Shown here in pieces: positions 1 to 6,909 of a DNA stretch of 11,315 nucleotides. The notes beneath the pieces are model-generated. The model saw nothing but the letters and a program-made list of their open reading frames with translations. It did no database searches and was not told the DNA's origin. The DNA comes from an uncultured Clostridia bacterium (lineage in GTDB: Bacteria > Bacillota > Clostridia > Oscillospirales > Acutalibacteraceae): contig CALBKQ010000005.1 of the NCBI GenBank assembly GCA_937895645.1, forward strand, positions 1-11,315. The letters run 5' to 3'. How positions within the stretch are numbered: the first letter of the stretch is position 1; each line of letters starts with the position of its first letter. A program made the translations under genes and the position numbers.

Positions 1-586
1 CTGCTTCTTTATAAATTGCAGCAAATTTCATTGCTGTTTTTGGTGTAAGAGATGCTGCTTTAAGCACCATTGTATTACCTGTTGCAATACAAGTAGGAGC
101 CATCCAACCGAATGGAATCATTGCAGGGAAGTTAACAGGAACGATACCTGCAAATACACCAAGAGGCTCACGATACTTAACTGTATCATAACCATTTGAA
201 GCATCCATAAGAGACTCGCCCATCATAAGAGATGGAACCTGTGTTGCAAGTTCTGTGCCTTCTTTTGCTTTGAGAACGTCGCCTTCTGCTTCGCCCCAAA
301 CCTTACCGTTTTCACACGCAACGCACATTGTAAGTTCTTCCATATCGCGAATAATGAGTTCACGGATTTTATAGAGAATCTGTGCTCTCTTGATTGCAGG
401 GGTTGCTCTCCAGCCTGGATATGCTTTCTTTGCAGCCTCAATTGCTTCAAGAACTTCGTCATTTGTACAGCAAGGTGCCTGTCCTACAACTTCACCTGTG
501 CTTGGATTGTGAAGGTCATACCAGACATCAGTTTTTGAGTCTTTGAACTGACCATTCACAAAATATTGTAATTTTTCTACTGCCAT
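1..586 (-). CDS. iolA: Methylmalonate/malonate-semialdehyde dehydrogenase (CoA-acylating), 5' part
   Basis: Only the first 195 codons are in the window; the gene runs off the left edge. The start is ATG at 586, preceded by AGGAG at 596-600. It is an aldehyde dehydrogenase superfamily protein: N-P-S-T-G-E at residues 27-32, ENGK at 92-95, the P-x-NFP motif with the oxyanion-hole Asn at about 152, and the NAD-binding Lys of VLKAAS at about 176. The catalytic Cys would lie in the missing part. The family is about 480-500 residues, so some 60% is absent. IolA/MmsA enzymes convert malonate semialdehyde, the product of IolJ, to acetyl-CoA with NAD and CoA, closing inositol breakdown. It lies 191 bp downstream of iolE on the same strand, with repeat copy 1 in between. 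Assignment to IolA rather than another aldehyde dehydrogenase rests on the motifs and on the surrounding iol genes. Confidence 0.9.
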   Translation of the reverse strand, partial: MAVEKLQYFVNGQFKDSKTDVWYDLHNPSTGEVVGQAPCCTNDEVLEAIEAAKKAYPGWRATPAIKRAQILYKIRELIIRDMEELTMCVACENGKVWGEAEGDVLKAKEGTELATQVPSLMMGESLMDASNGYDTVKYREPLGVFAGIVPVNFPAMIPFGWMAPTCIATGNTMVLKAASLTPKTAMKFAAIYKEA

Positions 587-686
587 ATTTATTTTCTCCT
601 TTTGGGATTATTTACATTTTCAACTTAGAAAAGTTATAGATATTTATTCGTTTAACAATTTGCGAAAAATATCTTAATTTGTAGGA

Positions 687-769
687 TTTTTTTCGTAAGG
701 CAATGTTGCCGAGGCGAAGCTGTATCAGGTATACCGCGAGCCGAAAGCAACGACGCATTACGGAAAAAA
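687..769. repeat. Imperfect palindromic intergenic repeat, copy 1
   Basis: This is an ~83-bp element in the iolE-iolA gap, ending about 8 bp from the iolE stop codon. The outer arms pair over 12 positions (687-698 with 758-769, including one G-T). Inside are GTTGC/GCAAC (705-709 with 747-751), GGC/GCC (713-715 with 740-742), a GAA/GA internal loop, GC/GC (719-720 with 736-737) and an apical GTAT/ATAC stem with a CAGGT loop. It matches copy 2 at about 90%. No T-run follows on either strand, so it is not a plain intrinsic terminator. It could be a MITE-like or REP-like element, or a processing/stability structure in the iol transcript. The rest of the gap (587-686) is AT-rich and shows no convincing promoter. 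Confidence 0.85.
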
Positions 770-777
770 GACACAAA

Positions 778-1671
778 TTAAAGTCCAGATACTTCGTTAA
801 TGTACTTGCGAGCTTTGAGAGCATATTCGAATGGGTTAGCGATAGCAGGGTCTTGCTCTGCTTCAACAAGAACATATCCTTCGTATCCTGTTTCTTCAAG
901 AACATCGAAAACAGGTTTGAAATCAATAACACCGTCGCCTGGTACTGTGAAAGCACCTGCACGAACACCCTGTAAGAAGCTCATTTTTTCAGCCTTAACC
1001 TTTGCTACAACATCAGGACGAATGTCTTTAAGATGCACGTGACGGATTCTCTTAGCATACTTTTTGAGAACCGCCATATAATCTTCGCCACAGTATGCAA
1101 GGTGACCTGTATCGAAAAGAAGACCAAAAAGTTCAGGGTCTGTATTTTCCATCATTCTGTCAATTTCTGCTGCAGTTTGAACAACTGTACCCATATGATG
1201 ATGGAAGCAAAGTTGGATTCCCATATCCTTTGCAACTTTACCAAGTTTGTTGATACCTGTGCAAAGCATATCCCATTCTTCATCGTTCATAACATATTTG
1301 TCGTCGAAAATTGAAAGGTCTGTACCCTGAATTGAGTGGCCTTGTTCTGAAATACCAACAACCTTTGCACCCATTTCTTTAAGGAATGTAATGTGCTCGA
1401 TAAAGTCCTTTTCAACCTCTTCATAAGGTTTTGTAATAAGGAAACTTGAGAACCAAGCGTTGCAAATCTGCATACCACGAAGTTCAAGTGCTTTTTTAAG
1501 AACTTTTGTATCTCTTGGGTACTTGTTACCAACTTCACAACCTGTGAAACCTGCAAGTGCCATTTCAGAAATGCACTGTTCAAATGTGTTTTCTGCACCA
1601 AGGTCTGGCATATCATCATTTGTCCAAGCGATAGGTGCAATACCGAGTTTTACTTTGTTTTTATCAAGCAT
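778..1671 (-). CDS. iolE: Inosose dehydratase (2-keto-myo-inositol dehydratase)
   Basis: A 297-residue protein of the xylose-isomerase-like TIM-barrel/AP endonuclease 2 fold, the usual IolE length. It dehydrates 2-keto-myo-inositol to 3D-(3,5/4)-trihydroxycyclohexane-1,2-dione, using a divalent metal in the cytoplasm. Visible motifs: the N-terminal LGIAPIAW-N strand (residues 9-18), FHHHMGT (156-162), FDTGH (186-190), HVHLKD (211-216) and a C-terminal VLVEAEQDP (267-275); the Asp, His and Glu in these are the expected metal or active-site residues. The ATG at 1671 lies one base after the iolD stop (TGA, 1673-1675), and its AAGGAG (1680-1685) is inside the end of iolD, so the two are probably translationally coupled. 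It supplies IolD's substrate. Confidence 0.95.
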   Translation of the reverse strand: MLDKNKVKLGIAPIAWTNDDMPDLGAENTFEQCISEMALAGFTGCEVGNKYPRDTKVLKKALELRGMQICNAWFSSFLITKPYEEVEKDFIEHITFLKEMGAKVVGISEQGHSIQGTDLSIFDDKYVMNDEEWDMLCTGINKLGKVAKDMGIQLCFHHHMGTVVQTAAEIDRMMENTDPELFGLLFDTGHLAYCGEDYMAVLKKYAKRIRHVHLKDIRPDVVAKVKAEKMSFLQGVRAGAFTVPGDGVIDFKPVFDVLEETGYEGYVLVEAEQDPAIANPFEYALKARKYINEVSGL

Positions 1672-1672
1672 A

Positions 1673-3592
1673 TCAATATCTCCTTGCCTTGTTTTTATTT
1701 TCTTCCTTCTCTGCGAAGGCTTTGTTTACTTTTTCATTCTTTGAAACAGATGGAACACCTGTATGCCACCAAGCACCGTAACCGTCTGTCATTGACTTTG
1801 GAAGTACTTTAATGTCAATAAGTGTTGAAACTGTCTGTTTCTGTGAATCGATAAGTGCGTCTCTGAGTTCATCCATTGTTTTTGCTGTGTATGTTTTGCA
1901 ACCGTAAGCCGCCGCAGCCATAGCAAAGTCGATTGGAATAAGGTCACCTAAAAGGTCACCATTGTCATCACGATAACGGAACTCTGTTGCAAGGTTACCA
2001 ATACCATTTGACATTTCGAGGTTGTTGATACAACCAAAACCACTGTTATCGAAAAGAAGAACGTTGATTTTCTTGTTTTCCTGAATACTTGTTACAAGTT
2101 CACTGTGAAGCATAAGGTAACTACCGTCACCACACATAGCATAGCTTTCACATTCAGGGTGTGCCATTTTAGAACCGAGTGCACCTGCGATTTCGTAACC
2201 CATACAAGAATAACCATATTCCATATTGTATGAATAACGCTCGTCAGAAGTCCACATTCTCTGAAGACATCCAGGAAGTGAGCCGGCTGCACCTGTGCAA
2301 AGAGCATTTGCAGGAATAAGTTTTCTAATCATAGCAATAGCTGCTGTTTGTGTAATTACACCACCGATTTTCTCAACAAATTCAGGAATTGTTTTCTCGT
2401 CGCGAGCAGCGATAAGCGGCTTAAAGTCTTCGTCATATTTATAGTTTGCAAGGAATTCCATTTCCTTGTCCCAATCTGCTTTTGCGCCTGCGATTTCAGT
2501 TGTGTATGCAGATTTATAGTTTACTTTGCGGAGTTCGTCACCGAGAGCAACAATACCGAGTTTAGCGTCTGCTACCATTTTAACTGCATCAAGCTTATAT
2601 GCATCAAAACGAGATGTGTTGATAGTAACCATTTTAACATCATCTTTGAAAAGTGACTTTGAAGCAGTTGTAAAATCAGAGAAACGAGTACCGATACCGA
2701 TTACAACATCTGCATCTTTTGCCATTACATTACCTGCAGAATTACCTGTAACACCAAGGCCACCAAGGTTAAACTTATCTGATGAAAGACAAGCAGTTTT
2801 ACCTGACTGTGTTTCTGCAAAAGGAATGTTGAACTCTGCACAAAACTTTTCAAGTGCTTCGCCTGCTTCTGAATAACGAACACCACCACCACAGATTACA
2901 AGTGGTTTTTTAGCATTCTTAACTACATTTACAACGTCTTCTAATTCTTCACATGCTACTGGCATACGAATAATTTTATGTACTCTTTTTGCGAAGAATG
3001 AGTCTGGGTAATCAAAACTTTCACCTTCAACATCCTGGCAAAGACAAATTGCAACTGCACCTGCGTTTGCAGTGTCTGTAAGGACTCTCATTGCATTAAT
3101 CATTGCAGACATAAGTTGTTCTGGGCGTGCGATTCTGTCCCAGTATCTTGTTACTGCTTTGTAAGCGTCATTTGTTGTTGTAGCAAGTGAGTTTTCTTGC
3201 TCAAACTGTTGAAGCACTGGGTCAGGCTGACGAGTTGAGAATGTGTCAGCAGGGAATAAAAGAAGTGGCACATTGTTAACTGTTGCAGTTGCCGCTGCAG
3301 TAATCATATTAGCAGCACCAGGTCCAATTGAAGATGCACAAGCAATAATTTTTCTTCTGTTGTTCATCTTTGCAAAAGCTGTTGCAACGTGAGCCATACC
3401 TTGCTCGTTTTTGCCCTGATACACTTTGAGTCCGCCCTTGTCAGAATCAAGTGCTTCGCCAAGACCTAAAACAATACCGTGACCGAATACTGTGAAAATA
3501 CCGTCAACAAATTTTGTTTCAACGCCGTCAAAAGACACATACTGATTGTCAAGGAACTTAACAAGTGCCTGAGCCATTGTCATTTTTGCCAT
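1673..3592 (-). CDS. iolD: 3D-trihydroxycyclohexane-1,2-dione acylhydrolase (ThDP-dependent)
   Basis: At 639 residues this is the usual IolD length. It is a thiamine-diphosphate enzyme of the acetolactate synthase superfamily that hydrolytically opens the cyclic dione made by IolE to give 5-deoxy-glucuronate. The N-terminal PYR domain holds the cofactor-activating Glu in GKNEQGMAHVA (Glu63) and the SSIGPGAANM loop (88-96). The central domain starts near residue 215. The C-terminal PP domain has the ThDP/metal motif GDG (488-490), followed some 26 residues later by DNSGFG (515-520). The ATG at 3592 has a perfect AGGAGG at 3601-3606 with 8-nt spacing. Its stop is one base from the iolE start, and iolB ends 28 bp upstream. 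It is cytoplasmic, and nothing looks broken. Confidence 0.97.
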   Translation of the reverse strand: MAKMTMAQALVKFLDNQYVSFDGVETKFVDGIFTVFGHGIVLGLGEALDSDKGGLKVYQGKNEQGMAHVATAFAKMNNRRKIIACASSIGPGAANMITAAATATVNNVPLLLFPADTFSTRQPDPVLQQFEQENSLATTTNDAYKAVTRYWDRIARPEQLMSAMINAMRVLTDTANAGAVAICLCQDVEGESFDYPDSFFAKRVHKIIRMPVACEELEDVVNVVKNAKKPLVICGGGVRYSEAGEALEKFCAEFNIPFAETQSGKTACLSSDKFNLGGLGVTGNSAGNVMAKDADVVIGIGTRFSDFTTASKSLFKDDVKMVTINTSRFDAYKLDAVKMVADAKLGIVALGDELRKVNYKSAYTTEIAGAKADWDKEMEFLANYKYDEDFKPLIAARDEKTIPEFVEKIGGVITQTAAIAMIRKLIPANALCTGAAGSLPGCLQRMWTSDERYSYNMEYGYSCMGYEIAGALGSKMAHPECESYAMCGDGSYLMLHSELVTSIQENKKINVLLFDNSGFGCINNLEMSNGIGNLATEFRYRDDNGDLLGDLIPIDFAMAAAAYGCKTYTAKTMDELRDALIDSQKQTVSTLIDIKVLPKSMTDGYGAWWHTGVPSVSKNEKVNKAFAEKEENKNKARRY

Positions 3593-3620
3593 AATATCAT
3601 CCTCCTATAAAAAGGTTTGT

Positions 3621-4388
3621 TTATAAATCTAATAACCATTTGTGGTCTGGGTCGTCAATTCTTGTTTTAATCCATGGGTCATTTTCTAAATGTCTAATCA
3701 TCCACACATAGCACATTGAGTAGCCCGGAGCTGCAACCTGCTGATGTGTTTTCATTGGTGTAATGCAAAGCACACCTTGGTCTTCTACTTTGTAGCAGTC
3801 ATCACCATTAAAGCCGACACCAAACCCCTGTGGTTTATCAAATTCATAATAATAAACTTCAGGCTGTGGGTGATAATGTGGTGGGTAACTTGACCAGCAA
3901 CCTGGCTTGTGGATTACCTCACCTAAAACCATATTTGAATATGGTGCATTTTCATAGTCAAAAAGTGTAAGCACTTGTCTGTGCGCAGTGCCGTTCCACT
4001 GGTCTTTACCGAATTCCTGTAAAATTACATTTTCAGGGCTATACCATTGGAAGCCGAAATTGTTTTCGTTATCTGTTTGCTGAATTAAAATTCTGCTGTC
4101 TGCATTTGCAGTAACTGTTACTTCATTATTCCTTGAAAAATGAACACAGTATGGACGGTCTACAAACTGATTTTCACGCTTTGCGTTTTCTTCTTTACCG
4201 TTAAACTTGTATGTAACATCACCTGAAAGCAAAAGAACTGCAGTTTCGTTGTTTGCGTCACAAATTGTAACACTCTCACCTGCTTTTAACACTTTTGTTT
4301 TAATGTTCATAAGCATATCGGCATTTTTGCCGTTCATTTCACAAAGGATTTTTTCGTTGTTTTCATTAAAAATTGGATTTTCGTACAT
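3621..4388 (-). CDS. iolB: 5-deoxy-glucuronate isomerase
   Basis: A 255-residue bicupin that isomerises 5-deoxy-D-glucuronate to 2-deoxy-5-keto-D-gluconate, the substrate of IolC. The C-terminal cupin carries the metal-site cluster PPHYHPQPEVYYYEF (169-183): His171, His173 and a nearby Glu (177 or 182). A further His215 sits in PMKTHQQVAAPGY (211-223), a good match to the family. The C-terminal end DDPDHKW is also typical. The ATG at 4388 is preceded by an AAAGGTG site (4394-4400). That site lies in the 17-bp gap after the SanA-like gene, so iolB is probably read as part of the same transcript even though two non-iol genes come before it. Confidence 0.95.
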   Translation of the reverse strand: MYENPIFNENNEKILCEMNGKNADMLMNIKTKVLKAGESVTICDANNETAVLLLSGDVTYKFNGKEENAKRENQFVDRPYCVHFSRNNEVTVTANADSRILIQQTDNENNFGFQWYSPENVILQEFGKDQWNGTAHRQVLTLFDYENAPYSNMVLGEVIHKPGCWSSYPPHYHPQPEVYYYEFDKPQGFGVGFNGDDCYKVEDQGVLCITPMKTHQQVAAPGYSMCYVWMIRHLENDPWIKTRIDDPDHKWLLDL

Positions 4389-4405
4389 ATAATCACCTTT
4401 ATAAA

Positions 4406-5092
4406 TTAAAGTCTCTCTTTATCATCTGTTAATGACCCACTAGCGTGAATTGAGATTGGGTCGCCTAAATATGTTGGTTCAGGTTGGATTTCGCAATAGA
4501 AAAAGTCTTTTGTTCTTGCCAACCACTCTCGCATATTATTATAAAATCCGTATTGCATTTTATCGGCAGCCACACCGTAAGCATCTATACCCAATTTACG
4601 TGCATTATAAATTGAACGGTAAAGGTGATATTTTTGTGTAACAATCACCATTTTTTCTACTTGGAAAACATCTCTTGCACGATACATTGACTCATAAGTT
4701 GAAAGTCCTGCGTGGTCCATAAACACATTATCAGCAGGTACACCAGCCTCAATAGCACAGTCTTTCATAATGTTTACTTCGTCATATTCTTTGCGTGCGT
4801 GGTCGCCTGTCATAAGAATTCTATCAGTGCAACCAGTGAAATACACATCAATACCAAAATCAAGTCTTTCTTGTAGCATTGGTGACGGTTCTGTCCCCCA
4901 GATGCCTGCGCCCATAATCATTACACAATCAAAATCGTATTCGCCAACTTCGTCCATTGTGAGAATATACTCACTGACAGAAGACACCATATAGATATTT
5001 ATGCCTGCAACAGCAACTCCAACTAAAAGAAATATGCAAAGTATTGTGGCTGTTATTCGTTTGAAGATTTTGTTCTTAAATAACTTTTTCAT
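4406..5092 (-). CDS. SanA/YdcF-like DUF218 membrane-anchored protein
   Basis: A 228-residue protein with one N-terminal membrane segment (about residues 11-33) and the rest presumably outside. The body shows the DUF218 pattern of SanA/ElyC-type proteins: D-x-V-I-x-G-A-G (about 55-63), MLQERLDFG (72-80), LMTGDH (93-98), STYESMYRA (131-139) and VTQKYHLYRS (151-160). SanA relatives affect envelope integrity and vancomycin sensitivity in enterobacteria; the biochemical reaction is not firmly known. I chose ATG at 5092 over an upstream start at 5149 because the membrane segment then begins normally and the ATG falls 5 bp after the lipoprotein stop. No good SD is visible, which suggests coupled translation. 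It sits between iolC and iolB, an odd place for an envelope gene. Confidence 0.8.
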   Translation of the reverse strand: MKKLFKNKIFKRITATILCIFLLVGVAVAGINIYMVSSVSEYILTMDEVGEYDFDCVMIMGAGIWGTEPSPMLQERLDFGIDVYFTGCTDRILMTGDHARKEYDEVNIMKDCAIEAGVPADNVFMDHAGLSTYESMYRARDVFQVEKMVIVTQKYHLYRSIYNARKLGIDAYGVAADKMQYGFYNNMREWLARTKDFFYCEIQPEPTYLGDPISIHASGSLTDDKERL

Positions 5093-5097
5093 AGCTT

Positions 5098-5733
5098 TTA
5101 TATTGATGAGAACTCTATTGTGTATGTACCCGGAGCATCTACACTCCAAGCCATACCTCCTGTGCCTTGTTCGCCAATGTTAAGCATACCAACACTTGTA
5201 CTTGTTTTTCTGACAACATTTCCGTTTGAATCCTTTATTACCATTCGCACAGTTGCTATTTTTTCTTCATCTATGCCGTCATCACATCTTTTCATAGTAA
5301 CACGAATGTCAAACAAATAATTTTCCTCATCATACCAATAGCCGTTTGCAGTAGACGCCTTTATAACCTCAAACTCTGCACCGAATGCAGTTACCTTAAC
5401 AGGAAGTTTTTGTGAAAAAACAAATTTTGGAGTTGCCTTTTGTGGCTTTGTTGTTGTAGTTTTGGTTGTTGTAGGTTTGGTTGTTGTAGGTTTCTTTGTT
5501 GTTGTCGGCTTTGCCTCGGTAGGTTTCTGTGTTTTTTCTGTTGTTTCCACCTCTGTTGTAGTAGTTGTTGTAGTTGTAGTCGTTGTGGTAGTTGTAGTAG
5601 TTGTAGTAGTTGTTGTGCTTTCTGTTGTAGATTCATCATCTGTAGAAACTTTATCGTCACCACAAGCCGTTAAAACAAAAAGCATTGCTACAGACAATAG
5701 AACTGCACACCATTTTTTTATACTGTTTCCCAT
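5098..5733 (-). CDS. Thr-rich surface lipoprotein, unknown function
   Basis: A 211-residue predicted lipoprotein. It has a basic N-terminus, a hydrophobic core and lipobox LTAC with Cys24. A stalk follows: 21 consecutive Thr (40-60), then TTTK/KPTTTK-type repeats up to about residue 100. The C-terminal domain of about 109 residues (103-211) is rich in beta strands and ends in APGTYTIEFSSI, which looks like an Ig-like or BsuPI-like sandwich; I do not recognise a specific family. The ATG at 5733 is preferred because it starts a proper signal peptide; an AAGGG lies about 10 nt upstream. The longer reading from 5802 would begin inside repeat copy 2. It is followed at once by the SanA-like gene, so the two probably act together at the envelope. 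No link to inositol is visible in the protein itself. Confidence 0.8.
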   Translation of the reverse strand: MGNSIKKWCAVLLSVAMLFVLTACGDDKVSTDDESTTESTTTTTTTTTTTTTTTTTTTTTEVETTEKTQKPTEAKPTTTKKPTTTKPTTTKTTTTKPQKATPKFVFSQKLPVKVTAFGAEFEVIKASTANGYWYDEENYLFDIRVTMKRCDDGIDEEKIATVRMVIKDSNGNVVRKTSTSVGMLNIGEQGTGGMAWSVDAPGTYTIEFSSI

Positions 5734-5754
5734 ATCTTTCAAACCCTTATTTTT

Positions 5755-5773
5755 TATTACGGAAAATATGCCA
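5755..5773. repeat. 19-bp duplicate of the right end of repeat copy 2
   Basis: The 19 bases tattacggaaaatatgcca occur here and again at 5855-5873, exactly 100 bp apart. The second occurrence contains the TTACGGAAAA outer arm of repeat copy 2. Copy 1 shows that this arm belongs to the element itself, so the duplicate looks like the leftover right end of a neighbouring copy rather than a target-site duplication. It lies between the lipoprotein start and the full repeat. Confidence 0.8.
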
Positions 5774-5786
5774 TCTTTTTGAACAG

Positions 5787-5867
5787 ATTTTTCGTAAGAC
5801 AATGTTGCCGAGGCGAAGTTGTATCGGGTATACCACGAGCCAAAAGCAACGAAGTATTACGGAAAAT
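5787..5867. repeat. Imperfect palindromic intergenic repeat, copy 2
   Basis: This is the second copy of the element seen at 687-769, in the same orientation, in the iolC-lipoprotein gap and about 13 bp from the iolC stop. The outer arms pair over 11 positions (5787-5797 with 5857-5867, one G-T). The inner stems match copy 1: GTTGC/GCAAC (5804-5808 with 5846-5850), GGC/GCC (5812-5814 with 5839-5841) and an apical stem with loop CGGGT. Where copy 1 has C720-G736, this copy has T5819-A5835, which preserves pairing. No T-run suggesting termination follows on either strand. Confidence 0.85.
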
Positions 5868-5880
5868 ATGCCAAAAAGAA

Positions 5881-6897
5881 TTAAGCTCTTGCTATCATTT
5901 CGCCATATTCTTCTTTTTCTTTTTTAATAAATTCTTTAACTGCGTCTACTGATGGCATATCTTGTGAGCAAGCGTGACTTGCTACAAGCATTGCTGCAGA
6001 TGCAGAACCGAATTCAAGAGCGTCAATAATCTCCCATCCCTCAAAAACACCATAAAGGAATGCGGATGCATAACCATCTCCACCACCGAATGATTTGAGA
6101 AGTTTTACAGGGAATGGTTTAATTGAATAGCTTTCACCGTCGTTTGTATATGCAGTTGAGCCCTCTTTACCGTGTTTGATAATTACGATTTTAGCATTTT
6201 GTGAGTGCCAGTATGCTGCAGTTTCTTTATCTGTCATACCTACTTTAATAAATTTCTCTGTAAGGTCATATTCTTCACGAGAACCGAGAATAATATCTGC
6301 TTCACGAGCAACTGAAGAATAGTAAATTGCGATTTCGTCGCTATTCTTCCAGTTATATGCACGGTAGTCAATATCAAAAATTACAGGCACACCATTTTTC
6401 TTTGCAAGTGCAACTGCTTTAAGTGCTGCTTCTCTTGATGGACTTTCACTGAGTGCAGTACCGGAAATCAAGATTGCTTTTGCACGATTTATATAATCTT
6501 CGTCGATATCGTCAACGTGAAGTTTTAAGTCGGCAGCCTCGTTACGATACATAACGATTGAGCTTTCAGTTTCTGACTTGATTTCAGTAAATGTAAGACC
6601 GATTTTTTCACCATTTTCGCAACGCTTGATATGAGAAGTATCAATACCCTCGTTATCAAAATAATCAGTTACAAATGTGCCAAACTGGTCGTCAGAAACT
6701 CTTGCGAAAAATCCACATTTTTTGCCAAGGCGAGCAAGACCAACTGCAATATTTGCAGGTGAGCCACCTAAATATCTCTTGAATGTTGTGCTTTCATTAA
6801 GTGGGCAATAGTAGTCAACTGGGTTTAAGTCAACTGCCACACGACCTAAAAGGATTAAATCAAATTCTTTGCTGTTATCAAATTCAATATATTTCAT
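5881..6897 (-). CDS. iolC: 5-dehydro-2-deoxygluconokinase (PfkB family)
   Basis: A 338-residue PfkB/ribokinase-family sugar kinase that phosphorylates 2-deoxy-5-keto-D-gluconate at C6 with ATP. Family signature 1 is at 44-58 (GGSPANIAVGLARLG). The C-terminal signature SFGGGDGYASAFLYG (269-283) includes the catalytic-base Asp274 and the anion-hole glycines. NEAADL (119-124) and FDIDYR (174-179) fit the IolC subgroup. The ATG at 6897 has AAGGAG at 6906-6911, which overlaps the stop of the aldolase gene 12 bp upstream, so coupling is likely. Its product is the aldolase substrate. It is followed by 147 bp holding repeat copy 2, then the lipoprotein gene. Confidence 0.95.
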   Translation of the reverse strand: MKYIEFDNSKEFDLILLGRVAVDLNPVDYYCPLNESTTFKRYLGGSPANIAVGLARLGKKCGFFARVSDDQFGTFVTDYFDNEGIDTSHIKRCENGEKIGLTFTEIKSETESSIVMYRNEAADLKLHVDDIDEDYINRAKAILISGTALSESPSREAALKAVALAKKNGVPVIFDIDYRAYNWKNSDEIAIYYSSVAREADIILGSREEYDLTEKFIKVGMTDKETAAYWHSQNAKIVIIKHGKEGSTAYTNDGESYSIKPFPVKLLKSFGGGDGYASAFLYGVFEGWEIIDALEFGSASAAMLVASHACSQDMPSVDAVKEFIKKEKEEYGEMIARA

Positions 6898-6909
6898 AGT
6901 AGTTTCTCC

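Noticed and set aside
687..769. Repeat copy 1 as terminator separating iolE from iolA
   Set aside because: In the minus-strand RNA the hairpin is followed by A residues, not U, so it lacks the terminator signature.
612..975. Open frames on both strands through repeat copy 1 and the end of iolE
   Set aside because: They depend on the repeat sequence and on shadow frames of iolE, and have no ribosome binding site or family match.
5440..5782. Plus-strand open frames giving poly-Val and Cys-rich peptides
   Set aside because: They are antisense readings of the poly-Thr codons; the minus-strand frame has a signal peptide and lipobox.
687..5867. CRISPR array
   Set aside because: There are only two long repeat copies, 5 kb apart, with no spacers and no cas genes.
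5755..5873. The 19-bp direct repeats as a target-site duplication
   Set aside because: The repeated sequence contains the element's own right arm, shared with copy 1, so it is not host target sequence.
6070..6090. GGGDG in IolC instead of the more common GAGD as a possible defect
   Set aside because: The catalytic Asp is kept and small residues in this loop vary among PfkB kinases, so the enzyme appears intact.
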